The notes below the pieces were generated by a model, which did not search any database, was not told where the DNA came from, and saw only the letters and a list, made by a program, of their open reading frames with translations. From contig NC_087063.1 of the NCBI RefSeq assembly GCF_963678635.1, positions 47,224,101 through 47,288,100 on the forward strand: 64,000 bases of DNA, in the 5' to 3' direction. Below are positions 45,601 to 57,045 of the stretch, piece by piece. The DNA is from Symsagittifera roscoffensis. Its lineage: Eukaryota; Xenacoelomorpha; Acoela; Convolutidae. The position numbers were made by a program, and so were the translations under genes. Every line of letters begins with the position of its first letter. The stretch's first letter is position 1.

Positions 45601-47505
45601 TAAATTAAAGCTCACTTCGACGATAACATAGTATTTTGTTTTGTAACGAGGCTAAAAGATTTTAAACATTGATTTAGATATTTTTAACGAGTTCTTGAAG
45701 CTTTTGTTTGTCTCCCCTGCGCAGACGGAAAATATAATTTTTTTTTGTAGGAAAATTGTTTTTTTTTCCAGATCGTCGTTTTGTGACATTTCTGCGCTAC
45801 TTTCAGCAGCCTGCTACCTTTGCTCATGCTGCACTCAGTTTTTGTGTCATTAATACATTTTCAACGCACTTTCGCAGTCAGTTTAACTCCATCACGTTGC
45901 AAAACATAAGTTGCTAGAAACAATACAATGCCAATTAAATTTTTGATGAAACCGTACATCAACGGGTACTAACTAACCGGGAAAAATGATTGAGCCGGTT
46001 TGAAAACAATGTGATGTAATTCCGAAGCTTCTCTAAGGCAGACTGATTTGCGACTGATACCACGCTCTGCAACAGATGGCTTGGACGACTTGGTTTATTA
46101 GAAAAACCTTGAAATTCAAAATTTGCGCCACCCGCTCTTAAAAGATTTAACTTGAAAACTAAACAATCTAACTGTGAATTTTCTTGGTTATCAATGTATC
46201 AAACGTTAAGCTTTCCTTGGTTCATAGTGACTCATTTTCCCGTCGATCTAGTAATATGTTTCCCGCTCGATCCAACCGCCTGGGTTCCTTCTCAGGATGA
46301 ATCGTCTGGTCTCGTCGAAACACCAAATGAAAATGGCAAATGGAAGTGCGGGAAACCACCACCAGAAACTAAACAATTTTTAAAAATATGAGGCCAAACT
46401 CTGCACTGGATAGGGGCACAATTTTGAGTCTGTATGACCCTGGATTCCAGAGACAAATCTTTAAACATGTTAAAATTTTGTCGGGAGGATCGAAGAAACT
46501 AAAAAAAGAAAAGAAGAACAAAGAAAGCGTCCTGGCTGCGGAATCTGCTTAAAGTACACAAAAAGCACAGTTTGGCCTCTTTAATGAATTTTATCGTGTA
46601 TAATTAACATTCTGAAAAAAAAACAGCAGACTGTAAGTACGTGTGTAAAAAGTAAACTCAAAAAGAATCTAAGACGGCAAACTATTAAGAACGACTAGCA
46701 GACAGATTAAAAAAAAAAACAATGAGCGCAATGAATAAACGCAATGAGCGCAAATGAATCTAACTCAGTTTGAGAAAATTGGATCCATAGGTAAAGTTTT
46801 GATTCCGCAGGAAACCTAAAAACCAAAGTGCATGTGTAAACCAAAAAGTCGTCATGTTTTTTGCGCGCCATTCATCTAACATTTCACAGATGAAAAAACC
46901 CAAAAAGTGCTTTTACCCCTTAGTGCTTTGATAATTGTATTATATGTATAGTTGCAAATCTGAAGTTATTAGAGCATTTCTGAAAAAAAAACTAACAAAA
47001 GATCGCCAATACCTATATAAGGCGGGTCTTCACATTCAGTGACTCTTAGAAATCTTGGTTCCAGAAAATATGAAGAGAAACGTCTCTTAAAAAAGACAGC
47101 TCTTGCTTTTTTTGTGTGAATGTTTGTATCTAATTGACAATATGATCATGAATCGTAAATTTAGAGAACTATTTTTTGGATCTAACTGTTTGAAAGAAGA
47201 AAATGAAGTTGCCATATGTTAGCCATCAAATTGTGATACAATAGGGGACTAGAGCTCTAAATGAATTGTTTCATTGAAACATTTACACAGAACACAAAGA
47301 TTACAAAAACTAAAACTTTTACCGACAGTCTGACGCACGTGTCGAATATCACTCAAAACACTACTCGAAAGTGTAGCAAAAGTCAAAGATTCAAACTCAT
47401 TTAAATCAGTTTTCAAAAAACGAACTTTTTTTACCTCAGCAAGCAGATCAATTCATTCAGCTAAGTAGCTTTTTTAAGGATGTCAGATTTTATGTAACGA
47501 CCCAT
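45600..47505. other. AT-rich stretch with one possible exon-like fragment
   Basis: Mostly featureless. The plus frame 46152-46391 has a locally higher G+C part ([20 protein letters not shown]) that looks protein-like, but I recognise no family and see no splice support. It may be an exon fragment or transposon relic. Confidence 0.2.
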
Positions 47506-47506
47506 G

Positions 47507-47740
47507 TATGATAAAAGGGTTCTTTTCCAGTTTCCCCCCCCCACCTTTCAAATTCAATTTTGAAAAGCTTATTTAACGTTGTCATAATGCAATGAAATTT
47601 GGCGTGGTGAACAAATCGACAATTCTGAACATATTTGTTCTTCATACTTAACAGCGTAACATCACGCATTTCGCCGTAATAACACGTGAAGCAAACATAA
47701 AACTCGGTAATTTGAAAGGGGGGAAACTGGAAAAGAGCCG
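47507..47740. repeat. Inverted repeat abutting the Polinton
   Basis: GGGTTCTTTTCCAGTTTCCC (about 47518) is mirrored by GGGAAACTGGAAAAGAGCC (about 47721), with TTTCAAATT/AATTTGAAA continuing inward. The spacing of about 150 bases suggests a miniature inverted-repeat element into or beside which the Polinton inserted. Confidence 0.6.
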
Positions 47741-47745
47741 ATAAT

Positions 47746-48170
47746 AGTAGTATGCATATAGTGAGTTAGGATAGGGGGGGGGGGGGGGGGGTGGGGGGTT
47801 GTCATACATGGATGACCATTAGGTATAAATCATAATGATCACCATGTATTAAATGATCAGCAATGGTCACTATGTAACAATCCTAATTGTCACCATGTAT
47901 AGGTTTATACCTAATGGTCACCGTGTAATAATCCTAATTGTCACCATGTTTTAATTATAATTGATAGTCCCCATGTGATAAATGCCCATGTTTATCAGCA
48001 ACTTTCACCATGTAATAATCCTAATTGTCACCATGTTCTTTTAAAACCTAATATTCCTCATGTACTAATGCTAATTGTCACCATGTTTTAAATTTTAGCT
48101 TATAGCCCCCATGTAATCTGCAAGGTTTCTATTTCCAATTGTCACCAAGTAATTTATGAATTCAACTTGT
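47746..48170 (+). repeat. Polinton left TIR with subterminal repeats
   Basis: Starts AGTAGTATGCATATAGTG and has an 18-base G run at 47774-47791. About eight units follow, containing TCCTAATTGTCACCATGT and variants. The first 150 or so bases pair well with the right end; beyond that the match is through shared repeat units. Confidence 0.9.
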
Positions 48171-48213
48171 ACCTAACTTGTTACTATAAAATTGAAGTGG
48201 AACAAAATTTCTT

Positions 48214-48293
48214 GGGGTCCGACTAGAGGAAAACGCATGGCGCTCGACTCTCAGCCGCAAGGCGGCATTTCGAAACCCGTCCGGAAATTGTAC
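48214..48293 (+). other. tRNA-like relic
   Basis: CTCGACTCTCAGCCGCAAGG followed by TTTCGAAACCCGTCC resembles an anticodon arm and B-box/T-loop of a tRNA or tRNA-derived SINE. The T-stem does not pair well and the A box is poor. It lies inside the Polinton, just after the left subterminal repeats. Confidence 0.25.
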
Positions 48294-48604
48294 TGAAAGG
48301 AGGCAACAGTTGCTGGTATGGTAATATCCCCCCATAGATCGATTTTGTATTTTTTTTCTTACTCTGATAAAAGCTTAACTTCTCGGATTACTGCTAATTA
48401 GTTAACAATTGGGTAAAATTTCAATTACTAAAAGAATGTAGTGTTCAAAATTAAATTGAAAAGTGTATAAGTCACCCATACTAAATAGTTAGTTAATGGG
48501 TAAGCACGTGAGTTAGGAAACGTTTCAAAACATGATCATTTATGTAAGCAAACTCAGAAGCATCACCATTAAAGTTTTTATCATAAATCAAATAGCATAT
48601 AGAA

Positions 48605-50858
48605 GACGAGGTGATTGTGAACCAAATCCTCAACATGACTGAAGACTCTTTGATTGGATTTATATTGGAAGTTAATCTCGAGTACCCAGAAAAACCGCAT
48701 GACAATCATCAAGATTACCCTTTAGCTCCTACTAAAGAAAGTGTGCCCCAGGATTGGTTGAGTCCCTACCAAACAAATTTACTCGAGTAGATGAAAAATC
48801 AAGACATTGCAAGACGTTCAATTGGAAAGACCAAAAAGTTACTGCAGACGCTGCATGACAAGTCAAACTATACAATTCATTACGAACTATTGCAATTGTT
48901 TGTTAGGTTGGGACTTAAAGTTAAAAAAGTGCACCGTGTGCTGAAGTTTGAACAAGAAGCATGGTTAGATACATACATCACACTGAACACGACTAGCGAC
49001 AAGCTAGAAAAAATTTTTGAGGAGGATTTGTACAAACTACTGAACAATTGTGCTTATGGGAAAACATGCGAGTCGAAGCGCAAACGGATGCTTGTTCGGA
49101 TAGTTAGAGATTATCATGCCGCTTTGCGAGAAAAAAGTGCAAACGAATATAAATCCTACAAATTCTGGGAGAAAACTTGGCAGCGTTCACTTCGAATCCA
49201 ACAAAAATCTAATGGGATATCCCAAAATTTGTGGGAGCTAGTGTTCTTGAGTTAGCAAAGTTTCACATGTAAAAATTTCATAACGATATAATGAAACCAA
49301 TTTTTGAATGTCAACCACTGCATTCTGATACAGGCAGTCTCCTGTACCAAGTCAAAAGTGAAGATTTATACCGCGAAATTTCCGAAAAAAGGAACAATTT
49401 GAATGAACTTGACTTGTCAAATTACCCGAAGAACCACCCTCTCTACGACCCAAAAAACAAAATGGTTATTTTAAACTTCAGGGATGAGTTTCCAGGAGAC
49501 ATTATAACCGAGTTTATATCCCTCAAACCCAAGCTTTATTCCATTTTGTCCAGAGGTAATTAATTTCCATTCGCCTTATTTGTGAGCACGAACTTCAAAA
49601 AATTTTGATTTTTGTTGAATTTTTTTCGGAAGGCAATTATTTTTTTTGTGGGCGAAAAATGTAATTTTATCAAAAAAAAAATTTGGAAAAAACTTTTTAG
49701 GCGAAAAAGTATAATTTTTTTTTGAAAATTATTAGTTTTTTTTGTGGGAGACTTTTTTTCTTGTTCGAAAAAATTTTCGGGCAGAAAGTGTTTTTTTTTG
49801 TTTTGAAAAAAAAAAATTCTGGCCCAATTTCAAAAAAAAAATAAAAAAAAATGGTCGGCGAAAAATTTTTTGAAAAAAAATTTTTTGTCGGCAAAAAGAA
49901 ACTTTTTAAAATTTTTTGTCGAAGAGTTTTTTTTGTGTTGGTCGATTGTTGATTTTGTTAATGATGACTAGTTTTTAAGGTCACACCTGTCCTTCATGTC
50001 ATTTTTTGTTGCACCTGGACTTCAAGTTGATGTAGCAGCCACAAAAAAAGAAGATTCCAATTATTTTTCACCACATTAGTAATCATCGTTAAATGGGTTA
50101 GTGATCATTTAACTATATCTTTAGACTGCAGAAAACTGTCAGCCAAAGGTGTATCAAAAGCTGCTCAGAACTTGTTGACTCATCAGCGATATCGAGACAA
50201 GTTGACCTCTGGCTCGTTATTCAAAACTGAACACGGTCGAATCGCATCCGAGTCACACAATCTGCAAACTGTGACTTCGACGAAAACATCGTTATCAGCT
50301 TTTGATGACAAACGCTACGTCCTCGATGATGGTCAGCAGACTCTTCCCTACGGTCACAAAAACATCGTGGGTCAAACTGTGATTTGCATTGATGATAGTG
50401 ATGACAACACAGCCGCTGTTAATTCTGACCCAACTGACAATGACGATTTGGAAAAATGGATGCCATTTTTTGAAGATCGTCAACAGCCAGTGTCGTAGGA
50501 TTGTGACGATTTCCTAGATGGGGTGTCTGAAGATTGCGCTAATACTCAAAACGTTGATTGGGACCATCCGGAAATTGACGATGAATACTCTGAGGATAGT
50601 TTTGCTGTTGAGAACACACAACCACATCGCTAGCTTCGACAACTGATGGACCAGGTCAATAGCAATTGGAAAACTCCAGACCCGGGTCTGATTCGGGCAG
50701 CAGAAACCAACGACAGTGATATTGATAGCGGGGATATCGCGGATCTGGAGGCCAATACTTCCGACGAGCACGAGTCGTCATTCTTCAACAATTCATTTTT
50801 CGGTTATGAAGCAGTTGAAGTAGAAGAACCACGGTCAAAAAATCGACGAATAAATTAA
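48605..50858 (+). pseudogene. Polinton family-B DNA polymerase, broken, with probable intron
   Basis: This is the protein-primed polymerase that copies Polinton/adintovirus DNA. The frame from 48605 reads FILEVNLEYPEKPHDNHQDY, then LLQTLHDKSNYTIHYELLQL and LNNCAYGKTCESKRKR (K-x3-N-S/C-x-Y/F-G region). After a frameshift near 49215 come FVGASVLELAKFHM, then HSDTGSLLYQV and FISLKPKLYSILS. From 50125 the C-terminal end follows: KGVSKAAQNLL and FDDKRYVLDDGQQTLPYGH. The exonuclease and priming N-terminus are absent. Damage: TAG at 48788, TAA at 49270, TAG at 50496 and 50631, and Asp-to-Gly (49333-49335) in the catalytic D-T-D-S motif. An unusual Asp/Glu-rich tail of about 150 codons ends at 50858. 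Confidence 0.88.
49556..50124 (+). other. Probable 569-bp intron in the Polinton polymerase gene
   Basis: The interval begins GTAATT after AGAG and ends in ATCTTTAG. Skipping it joins the two conserved polymerase blocks in frame through a split Asp codon. Its content is low-complexity AT with recurring GGCGAAAAA phrases, unlike the flanking coding sequence. The alternative is an AT-rich insertion that happens to keep frame and GT-AG ends. Confidence 0.6.
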
Positions 50859-51239
50859 AACACAAAAACACCACATTAAATTTTGTATAGTAAAAAAATT
50901 CAGTTATTTAATATGAGAATTGTCTGTACATGAAATTTGATCTACCACTACTCCGTGTTTAGTGTGTATTTAAGTGCGAGATTTTGTTCAGTTTTGGAAT
51001 TCAGTTAACCTGGGATATAAACTATTTCATTTAAGTGATAGTGTCTTTATTATACTTTTGTAAGTATTTGTGTGTAGTTTGAGTTTGAATGAAAGTTTTA
51101 GAAGAATTGAGCAAACAGTCTATAGCGCAGTTAAACACTCCAGCTGGTTTCAGAACGAAGATTTGGCAAATCCTTTCCCGCACCAAACATTTAACCACAA
51201 CGTTCAGGGGGGAATACTCAATAATATACCGAAGTTTTA

Positions 51240-51516
51240 CATGAGGACTATTAGGTATAAAATTATACATGGTGACAATTAGGATTATTACATGGTGACC
51301 ATTAGGTATAAAATTATACATGGTGACAATTAGAATTACTACATAGTGATCATTACGTATAAAATTTTACATGGTGACAATTAGGATTATTACATAGTGA
51401 CCATTGCTGATTATTTAATACATGGTGACCATCATGATTTATACCTAATGGTCATCCATGTATGACAACCCCCCCCCCCCCCCCCCCCGATCCTAACGCA
51501 CTATATGCATACTACT
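51240..51516 (-). repeat. Polinton right TIR with subterminal repeats
   Basis: Inverted relative to 47746-48170. It has a 20-base C run at 51469-51488, preceded by five or so units containing ACATGGTGACAATTAGGATT. Confidence 0.9.
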
Positions 51517-51519
51517 GAT

Positions 51520-52140
51520 AATGAATGTCGGAACTTCTGTAAACCATCATAAGCTCTCAAGATCTCTCTGACCTCCTATGGAACAATAAGGATTTGGTAT
51601 GGTTCACTGTCCCACTCTTAGTCCTCTTTCCCACTTTAGAGAACTGCCCGGAACACTATGGCGCCCAAGTTTTTTCGAGCATGCCCATTTTTTCAGCCTT
51701 TTTTTCTTCGGACTTGTTTTTATCAACGTTGTCGATATTTTCTTCAAAAAACTAAATCTTTTGATCCTTTTTATTTTGCACTGAAACATTCTACTTGTGA
51801 ATAATCCAAATCGTTAGGACGTTTGTTATTCCGTTTATTTTCAATTACGCCTTGAGCATGCATGCCTGTTACATGAGGTCAAGAAAAAATTGTAGCTAGT
51901 ACTATTATACAAAATAGGGGAAAAAACGTTTCGGATTGCAATTACGTCAACAATTTGCAGTTAAGTGAACTAAAATTAAAATCAATATAATCTGCAAGAA
52001 CGGATTTTTTTGCCTGCCAAGATACAATTGACGTAATTTTCAGTTTCATAGACGATTTGACTGCCCTTGCTTTTTTCCGTGAATGATAATTACGCTCTTG
52101 AACAACAAACCTTAGCTTTAGGCCACTGAATCGCACTCTG
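51520..52140. other. No gene seen
   Basis: Short frames on both strands between the Polinton and BEL fragment 3 show no motif. Confidence 0.35.
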
Positions 52141-52429
52141 GAATGAACCAGCAGAACAACACCGACAAGCCAGATTCTGATCTTTGCCAATAATGATCTT
52201 TTGTGGCAATTGTGAAGTACAGACCTATGCAATGCTTGATTTCCCGAGCAAGTTCACAATGCTAAAATACTCAAAGGCCCTTCACCTGAGACCGGATCTC
52301 AAGTTCAATGACAAAATTCAGCTTAGTCAAGGTCTGACTTTGTCCGAGAACAAATGCAAATTAAAATGGACAATACTTCAGACGGTGGCCGGGACTCAGA
52401 ACCCTGCAATTTTATTTGCGGATCCTTAG

Positions 52430-52590
<161 letters not shown>

Positions 52591-53250
52591 ATAAAAACAC
52601 AGCTTCTGCAAAAAAGTGAGTTGCAACTGACCATAGAAACAACATAAAATGACACCAGATTTTTAAACTGGACAAAAACGAAGTTATTATTCATTGGATT
52701 TTCTTAAATTTTGGCCCTCAGTTTGGCAAGATATTGGATTCATACCCGATAGACAAGACGAAATAAGAATGCTTTGAAAACGCAACAGACCTTTGCAAAA
52801 TAACTGATGGCTTGCCAACAAGAAATATCGACATCCTGGGACTATAAAGAATCGACGAAACCAAACCAATAACTCATCATCGCGGAGCTTTCAATGGTTT
52901 TCATCATCAAAGTAGACAACCCTCTGGAAAACGCGATAGCAGAATGGCGTTTTTCTCACCTAGCAGTAACGAATGTCCACAATACTGAAAAATACGACGA
53001 GCGCTAAACGCCCCAATACTATTCTTCCAAATGGATTGGTTTTTTTTCTAACTTTACGGGAACTGTCATGAGATTTAGTGAAGACCAGATTGCCATCTCA
53101 GCAGACATCAAGGCAATGTTCAAGCAAATCTTCCTTAAGCTTCACGGTCAGACCTACCTTGTGATATTATCGAAAGACAAGCCTATCACCTACCAGTAAA
53201 CTCGCCACATCCTCGGTGCACTTTTTCGGTCTATGACTGTCAAACAGTCA

Positions 53251-53559
53251 ACCCGGGGTCACATTACCTTTCGAGGCCTTTTTGTTGGTTTTAATCGGTT
53301 TTCTTAATAAGACCGCTCAAAAACCGCTTAAAAACCGCTTAAAAACCGCTCAAATCTTGCTTGAAAAACCGTTAAAAAATCACCGCAAGAAATGAGCGGT
53401 TTTTGAGCGGTTTTTTCAAGCAAGATTTGAGCGGTTTGAGCGGTTTTTCCAAAAAAACCGGCCAAACCTTCCAAACCGCTCAAACCGCTCAAATCTTGCT
53501 GAAAAACCGCTCAAACCGCTCATATCTTGAGCGGTTTTTGAGCGGGATCTCGACCCGGG
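53251..53559. mobile_element. Hairpin insertion in BEL RT, flanked by ACCCGGG
   Basis: ACCCGGG occurs at 53251-53257 and 53553-53559. Between them lies a sequence built from AACCGCTCAAA units in both orientations, which can fold into long hairpins. Removing the insert with one ACCCGGG copy (302 bp) is predicted to rejoin the BEL RT frame without a shift, so 7 bp looks like a target duplication. No coding capacity; the class of transposon is unknown. Confidence 0.75.
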
Positions 53560-55157
53560 TGGAACAGAGGCACCTTAATATGCGCCTGCCACGCTACACG
53601 ACAATGCGACAACAACATGTTTACAATTTCCCCAGTTTACTTCAAGTCACATAAACCAATATCTACATGAAACACATCAAATAATCCATATAAGCAAAAA
53701 CAAAAGTCACCACATTGATGAACGAGCTTCAAACAAAATTCAGACGTAGAGGTTAGTAGTAAAGAGTGAGGGGAGGTGGGGGTCATTGCAGACCCCCAAT
53801 TTTTAAGATAGGGATAGAGCATCCGGTCTGCAAGCTATGTATTAAGATAGGTAATAGATTTCCTATGTTTTACGACAGTTTATAGGTTTAATCAGAGGTC
53901 TGAGATGGTAAGATGGTTAGCTTTAAAAAAAAGTTTGGCGTCCGAAGTTTTTGGAGCTTGATTTTGCCAATGCATGGATTTTCTAGCTAACTCCTACATT
54001 TTGGGATTTGAGAGGGCTATCTTTTCCGACATAACTTTGGTATGGTAAGTTTTCGATGGTAAGAAAAAATGTAAAAAACGCATTTGAACTTTTTTTGCAA
54101 AAACATTTTTATCTAGAAAAAAAATTTTGATCTTGAAAAACTGAAAAAAACTTTGGATGGTAAGTTTTAATTGATACTTTTCGACAAAATTGAAGTTTCG
54201 ATTTAGAGTATTAGAACATAAACTTATTTATCATAGGATGTTTTTTTTCGAAAAAGAAAATAAATAAAGGTTTATTTAATCTTATTTATATTCGCTCAGG
54301 TTATCCGGGGAAAATTGAGAAGATGGGATTATCTTTGACCAGTTACTTATTCCGTTCCACGTGATATGAGGGAAAACATGACAGCTCCACATGGTTGATT
54401 ACCTTCATATCCCACTTAAATTTTCAATCCCCAGGTTATCTGGAGAAAGGATGACAGCTGCATTATACCAAATACTTTTATGCGTTATTTTTTTTACATA
54501 ATTTTCCCACAATTATTCGACAGATGCTTGTTAGCTTTTAATGAAGCGTGAATTGCTTTGTTGAGATATTCAAATGTCACATTTTCATGAAAAACTGAAC
54601 TTTATTCAATCAAAAGTGCATGGACTTTTCATTGTAACTAAGTTAAAAATATGCAAAAAATTTTGAAGTTTCGACCAATCAGATACCACGTTCTCATTTT
54701 TATCTCAAAATGTTTTTTTAATTTGTCTTTTTTCTTGCTACTATTAATTTCAGTTCTCCTTTATCACTTTGACTTTAACCTTTTAAAAAAACTTCAAAAT
54801 TTTCAAAATTTCCAAAAAATTTGTATCCAAATTTGTCATTTTCTCTTCCCTGGTAAAAGTTTACACTAAGAAAGATATAGTTTCATAAATTTTTTTGTGT
54901 CTGATCTTTTGTATGATTATTTTTCTATCTTTGTCAGAGTAAACTTTTAAGAAGTTATACAATTTACAAAAAGTTGGTTACAATTTTTGTGCACTTGCCT
55001 CTTCTATCGTTAATTCTTTCAATTGGGGGACTACATTATCCATTAAATTAAAAATGCATTTTACATAAAACTAATCATAAAATTCAAAACACGAAAATCA
55101 TGGATTTTATCCAAACCTTTTTGGAAGAAATTAAAAAGAAGAAAACCCAGATAAATT
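53529..55157. repeat. Tandem duplication unit 1 (1629 bp)
   Basis: Begins in the hairpin element (GAGCGGTTTTTGAGCGGGAT) and runs to 55157. It contains the end of BEL RT fragment 3 and a long AT-rich stretch. The 72-codon frame at 54651 is duplicated at 55910 but has no protein-like conservation signal. Confidence 0.9.
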
Positions 55158-56417
55158 GAGCGGTTTTTGAGCGGGATCTCGACCCGGGTGGAACAGAGGC
55201 ACCTTAATATGCGCCTGCCACGCTACACGACAATGCGACAACAACATGTTTACAATTTCCCCAGTTTACTTCAAGTCACAGAAACCAATATCTACATGAA
55301 ACACATCAAATAATCCATATAAGCAAAAAAAAAAGTCCATATAAGAACTTTTTTTGCAAAAACATTTTTATCTAGAAAAAAAATTTTGATCTTGAAAAAC
55401 TGAAAAAAACTTTGGATGGTAAGTTTTAATTGATACTTTTCGACAAAATTGAAGTTTCGATTTAGAGTATTAGAACATAAACTTATTTATCATAGGATGT
55501 TTTTTTTCGAAAAAGAAAATAAATAAAGGTTTATTTAATCTTATTTATATTCGCTCAGGTTATCCGGGGAAAATTGAGAAGATGGGATTATCTTTGACCA
55601 GTTACTTATTCCGTTCCACGTGATATGAGGGAAAACATGACAGCTCCACATGGTTGATTACCTTCATATCCCACTTAAATTTTCAATCCCCAGGTTATCT
55701 GGAGAAAGGATGACAGCTGCATTATACCAAATACTTTTATGCGTTATTTTTTTAACATAATTTTCCCACAATTATTCGATAGATGCTTGTTAGCTTTTAA
55801 TGAAGCGTGAATTGCTTTGTTGAGATATTCAAATGTCACATTTTCATGAAAAACTGAACTTTATTCAATCAAAAGTGCATGGACTTTTCATTGTAACTAA
55901 GTTAAAAATATGCAAAAAATTTTGAAGTTTCGACCAATCAGATACCACGTTCTCATTTTTATCTCAAAATGTTTTTTTAATTTGTCTTTTTTCTTGCTAC
56001 TATTAATTTCAGTTCTCCTTTATCACTTTGACTTTAACCTTTTAAAAAAACTTCAAAATTTTCAAAATTTCCAAAAAATTTGTATCCAAATTTGTCATTT
56101 TCTCTTCCCTGGTAAAAGTTTACACTAAGAAAGATATAGTTTCATAAATTTTTTTGTGTCTGATCTTTTGTATGATTATTTTTCTATCTTTGTCAGAGTA
56201 AACTTTTAAGAAGTTATACAATTTACAAAAAGTTGGTTACAATTTTTGTGCACTTGCCTCTTCTATCGTTAATTCTTTCAATTGGGGGACTACATTATCC
56301 ATTAAATTAAAAATGCATTTTACATAAAACTAATTATAAAATTCAAAACACGAAAATCATGGATTTTATCCAAACCTTTTTGGAAGAAATTAAAAAGAAG
56401 AAAACCCAGATAAATTG
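55158..56417. repeat. Tandem duplication unit 2 (1260 bp, internally deleted)
   Basis: Near-identical to unit 1 but lacks about 370 bp, corresponding to roughly 53707-54085. At the scar CCATATAAG is repeated around a poly-A tract (about 55315-55348). Point differences are few. Confidence 0.9.
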
Positions 56418-57045
56418 CGTAGAATCCACACAAATTATCAGTTTTTTGTAGTTTCCGGTGAACCCTTTGCCCATACGTTTTGTCATAAAAGAGTAAGTTG
56501 ATCTCTTTTGACCCGGAGAATCAGCAAAGAGTAAACTTTGTCCAATCGAGCTATCATGATCCAGTCTTCGCCTCTATCATTGCTTGGAGCCGAGTTGATG
56601 ATTGCGAAAGAGTATTTCGTTAATTAAGGTATTTCACTGGAGGGGTAAGATCCCTTTACTTAAACCTGAGCTCAGGAATTCTTTGAAAATTTTGATCAAG
56701 TCAAAATTTATTCATCTTTGCAATTTTTAAATGATTTACAACTTAAAACAAAGAAATTGATTGTTTGAAGCGCAATTTTAATTGAAAATTATGGTTTATG
56801 ACTTAAACGCATTTCGGTATTGAATCAACAAAGTCCCAAACACATGTCTTATGTACTCGACAAAAACTATTGAACATTGATTCGCAGTCTGTTTTGTAGA
56901 AATTTCTCGGGATTTCAATGAAACAGCATTTGTTGTCTTTTTTCCGGGGATTAACAAAATAGATAGTACAGAAACAATAATAATGAAAGTCCCAAAAAAT
57001 TACAATGTTTTTAAAAGAACCTGAAACTCAAAAAAAAATGTATTA
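56418..57045. other. Intergenic, no gene seen
   Basis: Stretch between the duplication and the capsid pseudogene. I looked for a Polinton terminus here and could not define one. Confidence 0.35.

Larger units (their letters stand above)
47746..51516 (+). mobile_element. Maverick/Polinton element, internally deleted, with TIRs and 6-bp TSD
   Basis: Both ends read AGTAGTATGCATATAGTG inward (47746 onward, and 51516 backward), followed by a long G run and then matching subterminal repeats. The six bases outside each end are GATAAT (47740-47745 and 51517-51522), a perfect target duplication of the length Polintons make. The interior carries a family-B, protein-primed-type DNA polymerase pseudogene. 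At 3771 bp it is far below the 15-20 kb of full Polintons, and integrase, protease, ATPase and capsid genes are missing. Confidence 0.92.

Noticed and set aside
48780..50640. TAG codons in the Polinton polymerase as recoded sense codons
   Set aside because: A TAA stop, a frameshift and loss of a catalytic Asp in the same gene are better explained by ordinary decay. The spliced host gene gives no sign of an altered code.
54651..56128. Two identical 72-codon hydrophobic frames (54651 and 55910) as a duplicated membrane protein gene
   Set aside because: They are identical because the whole segment is tandemly duplicated. Composition is plain AT-rich, with no motif or sign of constraint.
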